From Gracilariopsis chorda (Eukaryota; Rhodophyta; Florideophyceae; Gracilariales; Gracilariaceae), in assembly GCA_003194525.1 (NCBI GenBank), contig NBIV01000020.1:310001-374000 (forward strand): DNA of 64,000 bases. Direction: 5' to 3'. This document shows, in pieces, positions 29,481 to 42,031 of this stretch. The translations under genes and the position numbers were made by a program. The notes under the pieces were generated by a model. It worked only from the letters and a program-made list of their open reading frames with translations. It was not told the origin of the DNA and did not search any database. The first letter of the stretch is position 1; each line of letters opens with the position of its first letter.

Positions 29481-30428
29481 TGTGGAGCAAGGCTTTCGCG
29501 TTAGTGAGGAAGGACTCCCATTCATGGGAAATGTCCGTGACCGGAGTGATGTAATACCCCAGTTATGAAATTGATCCCTCTCGGGACGTGGCAAGAGCAC
29601 CTGAGTGCAATGGCAAACCTGGACAGGTGGCATAGTTTAGCTCTGGTGACAGATGGTACGGTTCCAATTTTGGATGGTTAATTTAACGGTTGGCACAACT
29701 TGTGGCCCAGATAGTGGGAACTCCACGTGTATGGACCTCGAGAGGTGTGCACCAAATTAGTAATTAGTTCAGTTTATTGTCGTGAAACCTACTTAGGTAA
29801 TTGCGGCTCTGCCGTCAGCTTCACCTGTAAATGGCAACCATGGTTCTCGTTCGAGAAATACTCTTTGCAGAGGAAGGCTCTGGTACGATAGGCCATCGTA
29901 GGGATTACGACTGCTTGCGGAGAGTATCCACGAGTGGATTCCGTCTACTATCTCCTTGGGAACACTCAGGCGTCACTACTGTTACAGTATCACCGTGTTC
30001 GGTATTGTTATCTATTCTACTGTCAGTCTTGGACTCCGCCCCGTATCGTGTTCATTCTCTTGGTGTGTATCGCCACTCTCCTTTGGGAAACACCCATATT
30101 GCCTGTGTGGATTCGCTCCCGTCTCCGGGTCTGTTGCCGCTGTGTGCACGCCCCGTTGCCGGTTCACGTCGTCTTTCTCTTCCCTTTTAGGCCCCGTTTC
30201 TCCTTCGCAGGATCCCCCGCTCAACACTCTCGTGTGATCCACTCCTAGAGACACACCCCATTTTCCGGGCCATTCCCAAACCTCTGCAGATATAGCCAGA
30301 AACACTTTGGTCTTACACGCCAACTCGTACGTGGCGCAGAGGGCTCACCACTGATACACCATCCCCAAAGGGAGCGAGGTCTCGAACACCTTGAAGGTGC
30401 ATCTCTCGTCACCGGGTTTTGCTCTACA
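29481..30428 (+). repeat. 3' LTR of Element 1
   Basis: 948 bp from TGTGGAGCAAGG to CTCTACA, followed by the TTATC target duplication. Confidence 0.93.
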
Positions 30429-30529
30429 TTATCTGCGATACTGCTTCCGAAGATACGGTTAGCAGTAAGAAGGGCTTAACTTGAGAGAGGGCTCACTTTG
30501 AGACGGACCTACTGTAAATGACGTAATTT

Positions 30530-31190
30530 CCTACCTCCAAGCTTCCGCATAAGCTTCCACGCTGCCAAAATGTTCCAATTGAACTGGTGGTCCCTTGTTT
30601 AGGACAGCATTCAGAGGTGTCACAAGGTCCGCAAAATTCGGGACATACCGATAATATACGTTACAAAGTCCGAAAACTCATCAGACTTCCTTTTTTGTAG
30701 TGGAATGTTTCGAGTTTTTCAGTGACTTATCTCTTACCTCGTCTATCGAAAGCTGTCCGGGGCGGATTATATGTCCAAAGTACTTCACCGAATCGATATA
30801 GAACTCGCATTTCTTTAGTTTTATCATAATCTTTTCATTTCGCAGAACGCTCATGACGTTCCTCACATGGGTTATATGATCATCCAAATTCTCGGAGAAC
30901 GAGATACACCAAACAGGTTGTCCATTTGACCCTGGCCCGTTGTATATCTGTGGCATTTTGCAACACAGCAGGTGCATTCATTAACCCAAAGAGCATTCGT
31001 TCTAAACGATATAGTCCTTGGGGACACACAAAAGTGGCTTTATCGCGGTCCTCTTTTCGGATTGGAACTTGCCAATTACCCCAATTTGCCTCAAGAGCGA
31101 TGAAAGCCATAGCACACCCAAATGAGTCGATATAATCGTCCATACTTGGACACGGGTAAACTTCCTTGACCGTAACTGTGTTAAGACATT
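30530..31190 (-). pseudogene. Old Ty3/gypsy reverse transcriptase remnant
   Basis: Minus-strand pieces in several phases read as an RT of the same broad type as Elements 1 and 2: VTVKEVYPCPSMDDYID, ANWGNWQVPIRKEDRDKATFVC, the LDDHITHVRNVMSVL block, VKYFGHIIRPGQLSIDEV, and then GLCNVYYRYVPNFADLVTPL. The YLDD region is damaged and there are frameshifts. It predates the insertions that flank it and is certainly non-functional. Confidence 0.82.
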
Positions 31191-32241
31191 GTTAACTGAT
31201 AAATCCTCATCAATCGTAACACCTGCATTTATTGCGTAGGCACTCAGCCCCTCGTCCGATTCGAACCGCTCCAGAACACAGCAATCTTGCTCCATCAACT
31301 CCCTTCTCTTCGTCGCGAGGTACTACCGAGCCAGGTCATCCTTCTCCATCGCAGCCATCCAGAGTGCCTCCCCTCGATCGAGGGATTCCCTTTCACTGCC
31401 AGTTTCACCCCCAGTACAGCCTCTCTCGTACTTCCAAGCTGCTCATGTATAAACTGAGCAGCCCGCCAGAGCACTGCGTGATGAACTCTTCTCAACTCTT
31501 CTATCGAAAATCAATCCGCGCAGTGACCCTTATTCAGGTGAATGGCGTCCATCCATGGCCCGGAATGCTTCACCACATTCACTCCCCAGGCCATTCACTC
31601 GGCAGCGCACTCAAGATGTTCACTCAAGACATATATGAGCCCCCGGAGTACGCCTCAGATTGCGTCAGTCCTCTTGGAACCACCTGTAGATTGTCGTCTT
31701 CGAATTACCTCTCCTCATCTCTTTGCTCTTCGTCTCTTCAGAACCCACCCTTACACCACATCGACTTCCCACTTGTCTTCTTCGTCTCCTTCCTCGCTAA
31801 AGGACAAATGTATTACGTTCTATTCCCTCAGGAACCTCGACAACATGCTCCTCGACATCTGCTTCATCACCCTTACCGCCTCTCCCACTACTTCTGCACG
31901 GGTCTCCCTCCTCTCCAAGAGATGTTCGTCTGCTTCTTCGCTCACTTCTGTGACGACAATTGCCTTCCTCTTCTACGTCTGCCACTTTTTCGTCTGTCCA
32001 ACACCTTCTTCCGCATACGTCCGTGTTTTCTTAATGCGAGTCCTTCGTCTCAGACCTGTTCCGTCACCCTCCTGCTGCACAGCAGCTTGCGGTGCAGACG
32101 ATGGCCCAGAGGGACGGCTTGCAGCCGGCTCCGGAAAAGTTTTAGAACCATTCAGACTGACATTGTAATGAATCAGCAGTTTGTTTCGATCTTCACCCTT
32201 TTTGAGACTTTGTCAGCCCACAAACGCTTGGCTGTGGCGTA
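31191..32241. other. Unassigned repeat-derived region
   Basis: A long plus-strand frame crosses this stretch (31232-32626), but its translation is Ser/Leu/His/Pro-rich without domains and its right part opposes a more protein-like minus-strand frame. Minus-strand fragments such as VHHAVLWRAAQFIHEQLGS (about 31400-31480) look protein-like but are short. I infer decayed mobile-element sequence and assign no gene. Confidence 0.4.
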
Positions 32242-32889
32242 CTACAGCTTCGAAGCCTGCGTCATCATGTGCTCCAACACAGGCACATCATGCTTTCGTA
32301 GCACCAACTTGCTCTGGAATACTTCATTGGTACGAATGTTCTTCTTCGCACCAATCTTAGCGCATATGCGGAACATCTCTATTGCACACCGGAATAGATG
32401 CTTTCTCATGTCGTCGAAGCGCCCCGTCTTGTCCCCTGAGACAGCTCTCAGGTGCAAGTGCGCCTGCAAACAGCGTATAATGAAGCTGAATTCGTCGTCT
32501 GGTAATGACAGCAGAAGCTCACTCGAAGCATGTGTCAGACTCAACTTCGATCCCTCCTCGCACACCTTTTCAAAGAACACTAAACGTCTCTCGCTCTGTG
32601 CAAACGTCCATCCCAGACTCGCGTAACAATTCAAGTACCGCATGCTGTACTTTCCAATAACCCAAATTCTCTTCAGAGCGCCGGCAACTTGGACGGAAGT
32701 GATGCTGTCCAAAGCCACTCCCTTCTCGTCCGCAGCGTTCCCAATGAACGAGACCGTGCTTTGTACCTTGTCTGCAAACGAAATCTTCGACACATTCGAG
32801 TTTATATCGTTCAGCACAATACCAAGGGCAATAATCTCATTCATTGTCATATAATTCTTGTCCTTGCGGCGCCAAAGGATGAAAGTCAA
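32242..32889 (-). CDS. Hypothetical protein (unknown), possibly part of a decayed element
   Basis: This 215-codon frame has a balanced, protein-like composition: helical stretches such as MNEIIALGIVLNDINSNVSK, KRIWVIGKYSMRYLNCYASLGW and FSFIIRCLQAHLHL. I recognise no family. It lies upstream, on the same strand, of the old RT remnant, and downstream of the interrupted acidic ORF at 33101-33374 in a different phase, so the pieces might be parts of one old gene or element. It could also be a spurious frame. Confidence 0.35.
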   Translation of the reverse strand: MTFILWRRKDKNYMTMNEIIALGIVLNDINSNVSKISFADKVQSTVSFIGNAADEKGVALDSITSVQVAGALKRIWVIGKYSMRYLNCYASLGWTFAQSERRLVFFEKVCEEGSKLSLTHASSELLLSLPDDEFSFIIRCLQAHLHLRAVSGDKTGRFDDMRKHLFRCAIEMFRICAKIGAKKNIRTNEVFQSKLVLRKHDVPVLEHMMTQASKL

Positions 32890-33100
32890 TGCATGGGAAA
32901 TTTCCTGTCATTTCCTTCCTAGTTTCAGCAGGTCCTGCAGCATGAGACAACGATGGTACCCATCTATAAGTGTTACGCTCAAAACGAGTCTCCCGTCCAC
33001 AATAGCCTACTCGAAGGCCTCATCATTCACTTGAGTAACTCCAATCTAACCAGTAGACGACAGCCACCAAAAGTCTGTGCACTTCTGGAGAATACCGTAC

Positions 33101-33374
33101 TTATGTTACCATATTCACACTCCAAACCGTCTTTCCCGGGATTTGGATTTTGTCAGTGTCCATGACCCGTTTGTACTCTACATAGTCGGACAAAACAATT
33201 TTAACCACTCCCAGAGTGTCATCGACCTTTTCAAACGGAATGGACTCTCCATCATCAAACAAGTCCAGCTCCCGACCCTCCAACAAGAACTTTCTCAGCT
33301 GGATCCCTTTCACCACATCATCATCCGACTCGTCGATGATAGTGACCCCCGCCAGGGCTCCAGCTGGGGCTCCA
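33101..33374 (-). pseudogene. Unknown acidic ORF split by Element 2 (downstream half)
   Basis: The minus-strand frame reads into the Element 2 target site. If the element and one copy of CTCCA are removed, it joins in phase to an open frame on the far side (45119 to about 45239). The near half contains VTIIDESDDDVVKGIQLRKF and IQIPGK; the far half contains YYNPEEGYDWESEDEE. The protein is acidic and unrecognised. The clean phase match says the insertion hit an existing open frame; whether that was a host gene or an older element is open. Confidence 0.5.
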
Positions 33375-34331
33375 TGTGGAGAAACGCTTTCCCGTCGGTT
33401 GGGAGTTGTTTCTATTCATAGGATTATCCACTGGTGGATTGGTTCGATACCTCATTTATGAGTTGATTTCTCGCTGGATAGCGATGAGGTGGCACTTGAG
33501 GGACTTGGACAGGTATTACTAGTCGCATTCTGGTGACAGATGGTACGCTGTACGCGTGTGGTAATTTCGGTTCCAATTTTGGATATTTAATTCTATGGTT
33601 ATCGCCACTTGTGGCCCAGAAAGTGGTAACTCCACGTGTATGGACCTCAAGAGGTGTGCACCAAATTAGTTAATCTATTCAGTTTATTGTGGTGCAAACC
33701 TACTTAGGCAATCACGGCTTCGCCGTCAGCACCACCAGTAAATGGTACCCTTGGTTCTCTTTCGAGATATACTCTTTGCAGAGTAAGGCTCTGGTAATAA
33801 AGACCCTCGTAGGGATTACGACTCCTCGCGGATAGTATCCACGAGTGGATTCCGTCTACCATCCCCTTGGGAACATTCAGGCGTCACTACTGCTACAGTA
33901 TCACCGTGTTCGGTATTGGTTATTTGTTCCACTGTCAGTCTTGGATTCCGCCCCAGTATTGGGTTCTTCGTCGTGGTCTTTCCCACATTCCCGTTTGGGA
34001 TTCGTTCTTTATTTTGCTTCGCCCCGTTGCCGGGTCTGTTGCCGCGTGTTGCACGCCCCGTCGCCGGTTCTCTTGGGTTTTCCCTTTTTCCTTTTGCTTT
34101 CCTTCACAGGATATCGTGTCATTATACACTCACGTGTGTACCATCCGTTCCTGGAGTTTACCCTTTTACTGGGCCATTCCCGAACCTCTGCAGGTATAGC
34201 CAGAACCACGTTGGTCTTACAAGCCAGCCTTTACGTGGCGCAGAAGGCTCTCTCAACTGAGACACCATCCCATAGGGAGCGAGGTCTCGAACACCTTGAG
34301 GGTACTTCCCGCTTCCAGATTTTGCTCTACA
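33375..34331 (+). repeat. 5' LTR of Element 2
   Basis: 957 bp, TGTGGAGAAACG to CTCTACA, pairing with 44157-45113. Confidence 0.93.
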
Positions 34332-34333
34332 AG

Positions 34334-34351
34334 TGGTCTCCTGACTTAGAA
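34334..34351 (+). other. Primer-binding site of Element 2
   Basis: TGGTCTCCTGACTTAGAA, two bases after the LTR. The initial TGG would pair with a tRNA CCA end. Compare TGGTCTCCCGACCTAGAA in Element 3. Confidence 0.7.
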
Positions 34352-34547
34352 TCCGGGATTGCACTCTTTCGAGTTCTTTATCGGTTGGTTCCCATTGCTG
34401 GGTTCTCAATTGTCGAACCACTCAGTGGTCTGGATACTCACTTGAGTTTGTGACTTTTCTGTGAAGTATTTTTGTGTTTATCCGTTCTTCGGAAGTCTTG
34501 AGACTCATTTACGTATATCGTGTACCGATAGCGTTTGTCAGTTACAG

Positions 34548-36593
34548 TATGTCACCGACGGCTCCGGGTCGTCGGAATGGTTCTACTCGCCCCGCTGGGT
34601 CAGGCCCACCTGCCGCACCCAGGTCGAGGATGTCCGTTCCCGACGACCGGGATGATATTGAGATCGATCCGGATCTTCGGAGAGCACCCTCAGCTGCGTC
34701 CGCACCTCAAGAGGTTGTTACAGTTTCTAAACCTCCAATTGTGGAAACGCCGTCTGCAATTGACCGAATTCGGTTTGTTAATTCCGAGTTCCGGAGGTTG
34801 GAGTCACGTGTGGAAATTGCCAATGTGGCACACGTCGACCTCCTGCAGGAATTTGCCACTCTGCGGCGTAAGGTGGATGACGCCCAGTTGCGGGATGTTT
34901 CGGGGGATATTCGTTCCCTGAGACGGGATGTCCACTCCATTTTGGAAAGTTTGGGTACCCCTGGGGTTTTCATTCAGGGTTACCACACGTTTGTGGAAGA
35001 ATTCCGCGAGCGAGCGGATCGTTTCGAAGCCCGTTTGAGCAATTTCGAAGAGCTATTCCGTCTGGACGCGGAAGTCGAGGCCAAATTGGCGAAATCCGAT
35101 CGTTTGGAGACGTCTGGACACCGCTCTGTTAAACGGAATAACCGCAGTTCCAAAAAGGAAGTTCATCCTCAAGAGGATTCGTCTGGTTCAGATTCTGATG
35201 ACTCGCGTTCGAGTTCTTCTTCGGATTCCGACTCGCCGGAGAAGGATGAAAAACGACGCGAACCGCGTGCTACCCAATCCGGGGCTACTCAACCCACACA
35301 GAGGGACGTACATACCTGTGTGAAGGGTCAGAAGCACTTGGGAATCAAGGAGCTGAAACCTACCAATCCGCTCTATCGGAAGTTGTTGTCGTACCGGTAT
35401 TATCGGTTGGTGAACAAAGTTCATCCCGTGGTACGGGCAAGGTCAAGGACTTTATTAAGCGCCTCAGCAATAACCTGTAAAAGGTAGTTCAAAGGCGACG
35501 ACCCTATATTGGTTCTTGATTTCCTTGCGAGGTTCGTCCGCGAAGCGGAAATACTTAGTATGAGTGAAGTGCAAGCTTATTTGACTTTAACCTACTTTCT
35601 AGAGGGTTCTGCAGAAGACCAATTTCAATCCGTCCGCGGATCGTCGAGGGCCTCGGAAGGAGGAGTCACGTGTTGGCCGGAAGCAGTACACTACCTTCTC
35701 AGGTCATACGCGACACCGAATGCGGTTCAAGCAGCAATTCTCGCTTTGAGAGACACTCGTCAACGACCGACGGAGTCCGAAACAGAATATTCAACCCGCG
35801 TGAATAAAGCCTTTCACCGATGCGGTAATGATCATTCCCATCAGGAAAACTGTACCATGTTTGTGGATGGTTTGGACCCTTCAATCAGGGCTTTGGTATC
35901 CCGATATCGGGAGGACAATCGCAGAGCGAAGTATATGGACCTGGTCCACTACGCTCAAGCCGAATGTGATACCTTCCGAGCTAGGCGGAATCCGAGAGTT
36001 CGGACATCGAGAGCGCTCATTGCCGATGGTTCGGATTCGTCTTTGTCCCTGGCACAGGGTAATACCAGTCATGGTGTACATGACCACATCCACTTTCTTG
36101 GAAGCAATCCCGAGTCGTTCGGTACGTCTGAGTTGCCGTCGACTTCGAATCCGTCAACGGAAGATGATCCTAGCTTGTATTTCAACCCTCGCAGGGTACC
36201 GGCAGTCCCACTCGCTCAAGCGAATCAAGCTACTCGTTTTTCCCGACCGGGATGGAAGGCCCTTTACCGCATCACCTTCATCCACACCGTGTGGACACGC
36301 GTCTACATACGAACCCGGAACCGTTGATTTGCTTTTTATGTTACCTCTCAGGTCATAAAGCACCAGAATGTACATTTCCACTTCGGGAGGGTTCGAAAAT
36401 TATCGCGCAGTACGAAGCCTTGACTGTCGAACAGAAAGCTAGAGTGCCGAGTCGATCCTATGAGGAACAGAAGTTGCTTCGAGCTCACCTTGGTTCACAG
36501 GTCTCTGGTTTTATGCCCACGAACGGGGAACAGTCTGTTTCCCTCGAAGGGAGTGTTGCACCGCAATCGGTGGAGCCCGCATCGAAAAACTAA
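34548..36593 (+). pseudogene. gag of Element 2 (frameshifted)
   Basis: Begins at ATG 34548 (MSPTAPGRRNGSTRP). It has a helical N-terminal domain, a Ser/Asp tract, and the PTNPLYRKLLSYRYYRL block. A frameshift near 35410 leads to TAG 35485; the capsid part continues at 35509-36327 (FLARFVREAEILSMSEVQAYL). A second frameshift precedes the CCHC knuckle CFLCYLSGHKAPEC. The gene ends at TAA 36591-36593 directly after GAAAAAC. It is undamaged where Element 1 is split, and vice versa, so together they define the ancestral gag. Confidence 0.85.
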
Positions 36594-39500
36594 TCTCGGG
36601 AGTTTCGCCTACGGGAGGGGCGTCTTCTGAGCCGAATTTGAAGACGCCCGAGTTGTTACAGCTTCGCTTCCCATCACTGGTCAAGATCCTTTCAGGGAAA
36701 GCGGCTACTTCCGACGCGGACTCTGAACACTTTCGTGTTTTACGGCGCCCGTGGATACGGTACCGTAATCTTCGTACTCCCGATAGAGTCATGGTTATGG
36801 CCAAGCAAAACTATAAAGTTTACGCTGATTACGGCCTTTCCAACCAGTTTATGGTTCGACAGTTGTCTGTCCTGGACACAGGAGCTGCGCCGAATCTTAT
36901 CCATTTGGATCTCTTATCGCCCGCTCTTCGGGAACGTATTCGTCATGGTCCAGGTTTGGATATCGCGGATGCGAACAACAACCCGTTGCGCACGGTTGGT
37001 AACGTTTTCCTTTGTATAAGGATTGGTACCATCTTGGTTCCATTGGACTTTATTGTTTGCGAAGGACTCGCCGCACCGGTTATACTCGGTTGTGATTTTC
37101 GTGATCGATTCATCGAAGCAATCCGACCTCGGATGAAGACTGTTGAACTGGAAAACGGTTCTACTGTTCCGATTGTCCAGAAGCCTTTGAAGTCCGCCAC
37201 ACGGAAGCGTGTACCGTTACCGGTTGCCCAGGAAGTTCCAAACATGGATACGGTATCAACGAAGCTTCGCGTTGCGAAATCAATCGCCATTGCGCCGGAA
37301 ACCCAGGTGTGGGTAGCAGTCCTAACCAAGCAGCATGGTACGCACGTTGTTCAGCCCCTGGCTTCTCTCTACGAGACACGACAACTCGCTCTAGCGAATG
37401 GCGTTGTTTCCGTAGAACCGGATAAACCCTTCCGGGTACTGGTTGCTAACTTTGGCAAAACCACTCAGTGGTTAGTCAAAAACCAAGTACTGGGTTCAGT
37501 TCTTCCACACCCGCAAGCGGTCGTCCCGACTAAGTTACCTATCGCTGAGGTTCTTGGGATAACAGACCCTAAGGAGGGGGAGAAAACCGCTCAATTCGGT
37601 GAAGCTGATGAAGAACAACCTCATGAGGTGAATTCGGGTACTGCACCCCTCAAAACCTCAGAAGGTCAGCTACCACCTGGTACAGAACAGAAAGATCCTG
37701 TCGAGGAATTAGCGAAATTTGACTTGACTCATGTTCCAGAATCACATCGGGAGAAGCTCAGGGATATGCTGTCAGAGTTAACTCCCATGTGGGACGGCTC
37801 CTTGGGAAGGATAGGAATTACAGAGCATCGAATTGATCTCCTTCAGAACACTCGGCCGATTTCACAACACCCTTACAGGGCTGGACCGAAAGCTCGGGAA
37901 GAAGAGAAATATCAAGTTGAGAAGATGATACGCGCTGGCGTTATTGAACCAACCCAGTCTGCTTAAGCATCGCCAGTTGTGCTAGTTCCGAAACTGGATG
38001 GTTCGTAGCGCTTTTGTATCGATTACCGGCGCCTCAATTCGGTCACGGTTAAGGATGTTTATCCTATTCCAAGAATGGATGAATAAATCGACTCCCTTGG
38101 GGATGCTACTGTGTTCACTACCCTCGATGCGAATTGGGGTTATTGGCAAGTTCCTGTCAGGAAAGAGGACCGAGATAAGACGGCTTCCGTATGTCATCAA
38201 GGATTGTTCCGATTTCGGAGAATGCCCTTCGGCCTTACGAACGCTCCTGCTACCTTTCAAAGGGCAATCGACATACCGCTAGCTCCATTCAAATGGAAAA
38301 CGTGTCTTGTTTACCTCGACGATATAGTCGTTTTCTCCAATAATTTGGATGAGCACTTATCCCACGTTCGGGAAGTAATGAAGGTACTGCGCGACGCAGG
38401 TATAACTCTGAAACTCAAGAAGTGTGAGTTCTCTACCGAATCGGTGAAATATCTGGGTCATATCATCCGTCCCGGAAAGCTTTTGATCGATCAAGTGAGA
38501 GTCAATTCCTTGAAGGGAGTGAAGCACCCAACTACTCAGATTGAGCTGCGTTCCTTTCTAGGATTGTGTAACGTGTACCGTCGTTTCGTTCCAAACTTTG
38601 CGGAGATTGCTACAACTTTGAACAGGTTACTGACCAAAGGTCAACCAGTCAAACTGGACTCTTTCGGGGACGCGGAGTCATCCGCTTTCACGGAATTGGT
38701 GAACGCCGTGACGTCCCCACCGATTTTGGCATTACCCACTCTGGGTCTTCCATATGAAGTCGACACCGACGCTAGTGCTAACCAAATTCGTTGTGCGTTG
38801 TTTCAAACCAATGAAGATGGTGAACGACACCCCATCGGGTTTTGGTCGCGATCTCTAAACGTGCATGAACGTAATTATTCCGTCTCGGAGAAGGAGTGTC
38901 TCGCCGTTGTGTGAGCACTCTCTACTCTACGACCCTATTTGATGGGTGTTCACTTTACCGTACATACGGACCATTCCTGCCTCCGTTGGTTTATGGAAGT
39001 TACCGAACCGTCGGGCCGGTTGATGCGTTGGCGTCTCCGACTGTCGGAATCTGATTTCGATATCCTGTACAGAAAGAGTACCCTGAACACTCAGGCGGAT
39101 GCGTTATCCAGTTTGGGAACCAATTCTGAAGCACTGCCGACTACGGAATTGGACATACCATGTTTTATGGTGGAAAACTTGGATGACGGAGCCGAAATCC
39201 TTTTGGATGATATATGTGACGACATTCTCGTCACGAGAGATGTAGAACCACCTATTGGTTCTTTTATACCCATTAATCCCGAGGAGTTAATACGTGAGCA
39301 ACAGACAGATCCGTTCTGTACTCAGATCCGTGCTCGCCTCAATGGAGGAGGTCAGATACTGTTCTCGGTTAACGATCAAGGCTACCTTGTCAGGTTTGTT
39401 AACTCTAACCCACAAATCGTGGTGCCTCAATCGCTACAGCAGCGCATTGTTCACTTGTCACATTATGTGAAGGTTGGCGCTCATCATGGTGCAAGAAAAC

Positions 39501-41119
39501 TGTATCTCACATTGAGAAGGGATTTCTACTGGCCAGCTATGGCATTCGACTGCTACGCGGTGCGCCGTTCCTGTACAGGATGTGCGAAGAATGACGTTAA
39601 GCTACGCAAATACTCTAAAGAGGTAACGTTATTCCCTGTCAGGGCACCGTTGGAATTCGTGGCCATCGACCTCCTCGGAGAACTGATTAGAACTCCCTGC
39701 GGGAATTGGTACCTATTGGTAATCACAGACCGATTCTCCAAATTGGTTCGGACAGTTCCGCTCAAGCGGATTACGTCAAGTATGGTTGCGAAGTCGTTCG
39801 TCACCCATTGGGTATTCGTTTATGGACCACCCGTACAGGTGCTTTCCGATAACGGACCTCAATTCACGTAGAAGTTCTTTCAAGACGTTTGCCGTATCCT
39901 GGATATAAGGAATCTGTTTGTAACAACGTACCACCCTCAGGGTAATGGTCAGGTGGAAAGGTTTAACCGAACGATGCTTAACTCATTACGGTCCTACGTT
40001 GCGGATCAACCCAAGGATTGGGACCTGTACACAGACGCCATCACATATGCGTACAATACCCAAGTGCATAGGGTTACGTCTTTATCACCATTCGAACTGG
40101 TACTGTCGCGTATACCGCCGCCAGTTTCTATCGAGGCACAGCCAACACTGGCAACGTACCCTTCGCCGGGTTTGTATTGCGACTCCTGGAAAGGATGGCT
40201 AAAGAAGATGGTTCCGGTTGCACGGAAAGCTATGACAAAGGCGCAAAACGCTTACAGGCATAAGTTCGATCAGAAGATTCGGAGACCTTTACCGGAAATT
40301 CGGGCGAACGAGTTTGTCTTCCTTCGAAAGGAATACTACAATCCTCAGAAGGAAAGTCGCCATAAGCTTTCTCCAATTGTGGATGGACCCTACAGTGTTG
40401 TATCAGTCGCACAAGACACTGTCGTGTTGGACATTAATTCTCAACACGAGAGGATATCACGCGACCGCGTCACTCGGGCACCCAATCTAAATCTGGAAGT
40501 GTTGAACTCACCTACAACCCTTTCAGGGAATGCTGACACGGTTGACTAGCCTTCTGGTAATGGACAGCCGCGTCCGGCAATTCTTCCGCACCAGGATCGC
40601 GGACTAACTGATATGCCGCCTACCGCTTCCAACAATGGAAATGCTGACCCGCTACACCCCGAACGGGCTCGGCACAACGACTCTCAGAGAGTAACACCCC
40701 CACAGGAGGTTGTCAGCAGACCCCTGGCTCCGCCTAAGGAGGGGGAGGAGAATACCGTTTCGGTTTCGGCGTCGCCCGCTGCAACCACGAATGGTAACGC
40801 TCCTGCCGAAGAGACAGTTGTCCCTACTGGGAATTCGCTGCAAACTCGCGCATCACGCGATGGCACCGCAGAACCAGTAAGGAATAACATCAGAAGCGAT
40901 GAAAACAGTCCTGCAAAGAATGATGAACAGAACGACGATACAAACCAATCTGGTAACCTGTCAAGTGATACTTCTCGCATTCGCGATTGTGCTACTGCGT
41001 CACCAAAGAAGACGGTCTCCGAAGACCCAAATCGGGTAGTGTCTGCCGACCCGCACGCGGGAGAAGTCGATGGCGAGGACACGGATCCAGCTTGGAACGG
41101 CGTCTGGAACTGGGAGTAA
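36594..41119 (+). pseudogene. pol of Element 2 (protease-RT-RNaseH-integrase, several stops)
   Basis: Continuous in one phase from the gag overlap: aspartic protease VLDTGAAPNLI, then without a break into RT (HRIDLLQNTRPISQHPY). Stops: TAA 37964, TAG 38006, TAA 38084, TGA 38912, TAG 39869 and TAG 40547. Three of them (37964, 38006, 38912) sit at codons that are TGG in Element 1. YLDD, TDASANQ, HLSHYVKVGAH, IDLLGEL and LSDNGPQF are still readable. The polypeptide tail ends in NGVWNWE. Non-autonomous in its present state. Confidence 0.88.
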
Positions 41120-41636
41120 GAGAACTCCGAAAGAGATGCGAAACCATGGTTGGTGGACAATTGGACCGTGAAGGACCCGCTCAGGGTGTGCATTACGTCA
41201 TAACGCGGTGGCGTGCGCTCGCGCTTGCGAAATGAATGGCGCTCCGGGACTGCCTGCCGGGAACCGACAAACCCTAGACGGGCACGTGCCAGAGATGTGG
41301 CGCGCAAGCGGACCTTCCAGCCAATCGGATTTTTCGGAAAATTCCCCGTGGACCGGCCGTTCGCCGCCCTTGCACAGGGAGTGTCAAAGAGGTGCACCAC
41401 CGTCAGAACGGTCTTCCCTCTGAAGCGGTTCATCGCCTAAGTTGCCGAAGCTACCGTTCGTCGGTTAGGACTCCGTCACGGAAGAAACAATACTTCCTGG
41501 ACTCAAGAAAGCGAGACCTTTCGAGTGAACCCATTCGGGTGACGTTTGCTCTCCGCTAACGGAAACTCCGCCTTCTCCGTCACGACGGATACTGCACAAT
41601 CACCGTGGTGAGCGACGCGCTTCCGAGACCGTAATA

Positions 41637-41936
41637 TTGCCGCCAGATACTCTGAAGCTAACCACAGTGGTTCTATTGCCTCTCCCTTCGCCAGAGATGG
41701 CACGGGAAAGTTCCAAACTGGATTTCTACCACATGGAGTTCGTGGTTGAACGCATTGTGCGTCATGAAGTTACCCCAGAGGGTGAGTGGTTCTATCAAAT
41801 CCGTTGGTACGGATACTCTCCCGAGGAGGATACGTTGGAGCCAGTCAAGCACCTCCCGAGGTCTAAGATCATATCCTATCACCGACGGATGCGGTTGGCT
41901 CTACCTCCAAGTTTGGATGAAGCACTAGTTTGCTAG
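41637..41936 (+). CDS. Chromodomain ORF of Element 2
   Basis: A 99-codon open frame. After a hydrophobic lead it contains MEFVVERIVRHEV, WFYQIRWYGYSPEEDTLEPVKHL and a basic end, i.e. a complete chromodomain with the aromatic cage-type residues. It lies about 0.5 kb after the pol tail and is not fused to integrase as in typical chromoviruses. The nominal start is not a clear ATG, so the real product may be made by splicing. Confidence 0.72.
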   Translation: MPPDTLKLTTVVLLPLPSPEMARESSKLDFYHMEFVVERIVRHEVTPEGEWFYQIRWYGYSPEEDTLEPVKHLPRSKIISYHRRMRLALPPSLDEALVC

Positions 41937-42031
41937 TCCGAATCCGGAAACACTACGTGACCACGATGGTCGTTCTTGGGGAGACTCTCGCGAGTGCGAC
42001 CCATGTTGGAAGGGGAAACAAGAAGGGAAAT

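Larger units (their letters stand above)
18232..30428 (+). mobile_element. Element 1: Ty3/gypsy LTR retrotransposon with antisense ORF
   Basis: A full-length element of 12.2 kb flanked by a 5-bp target duplication TTATC (18227-18231 and 30429-30433). Layout: 5' LTR, primer-binding site, gag (damaged), PR-RT-RNaseH-integrase, a separate chromodomain ORF, short hairpin repeats, a long antisense ORF, a polypurine tract and the 3' LTR. The two LTRs are nearly identical by eye, differing at scattered single bases, so insertion is fairly recent. A foreign LTR-like segment of about 470 bp sits inside gag. Confidence 0.93.

Noticed and set aside
31232-32626. 464-codon plus-strand frame
   Set aside because: Composition is Ser/Leu/His/Pro-rich with no motif, and its right part lies opposite a more protein-like minus-strand frame (32242-32889). 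Probably a shadow.
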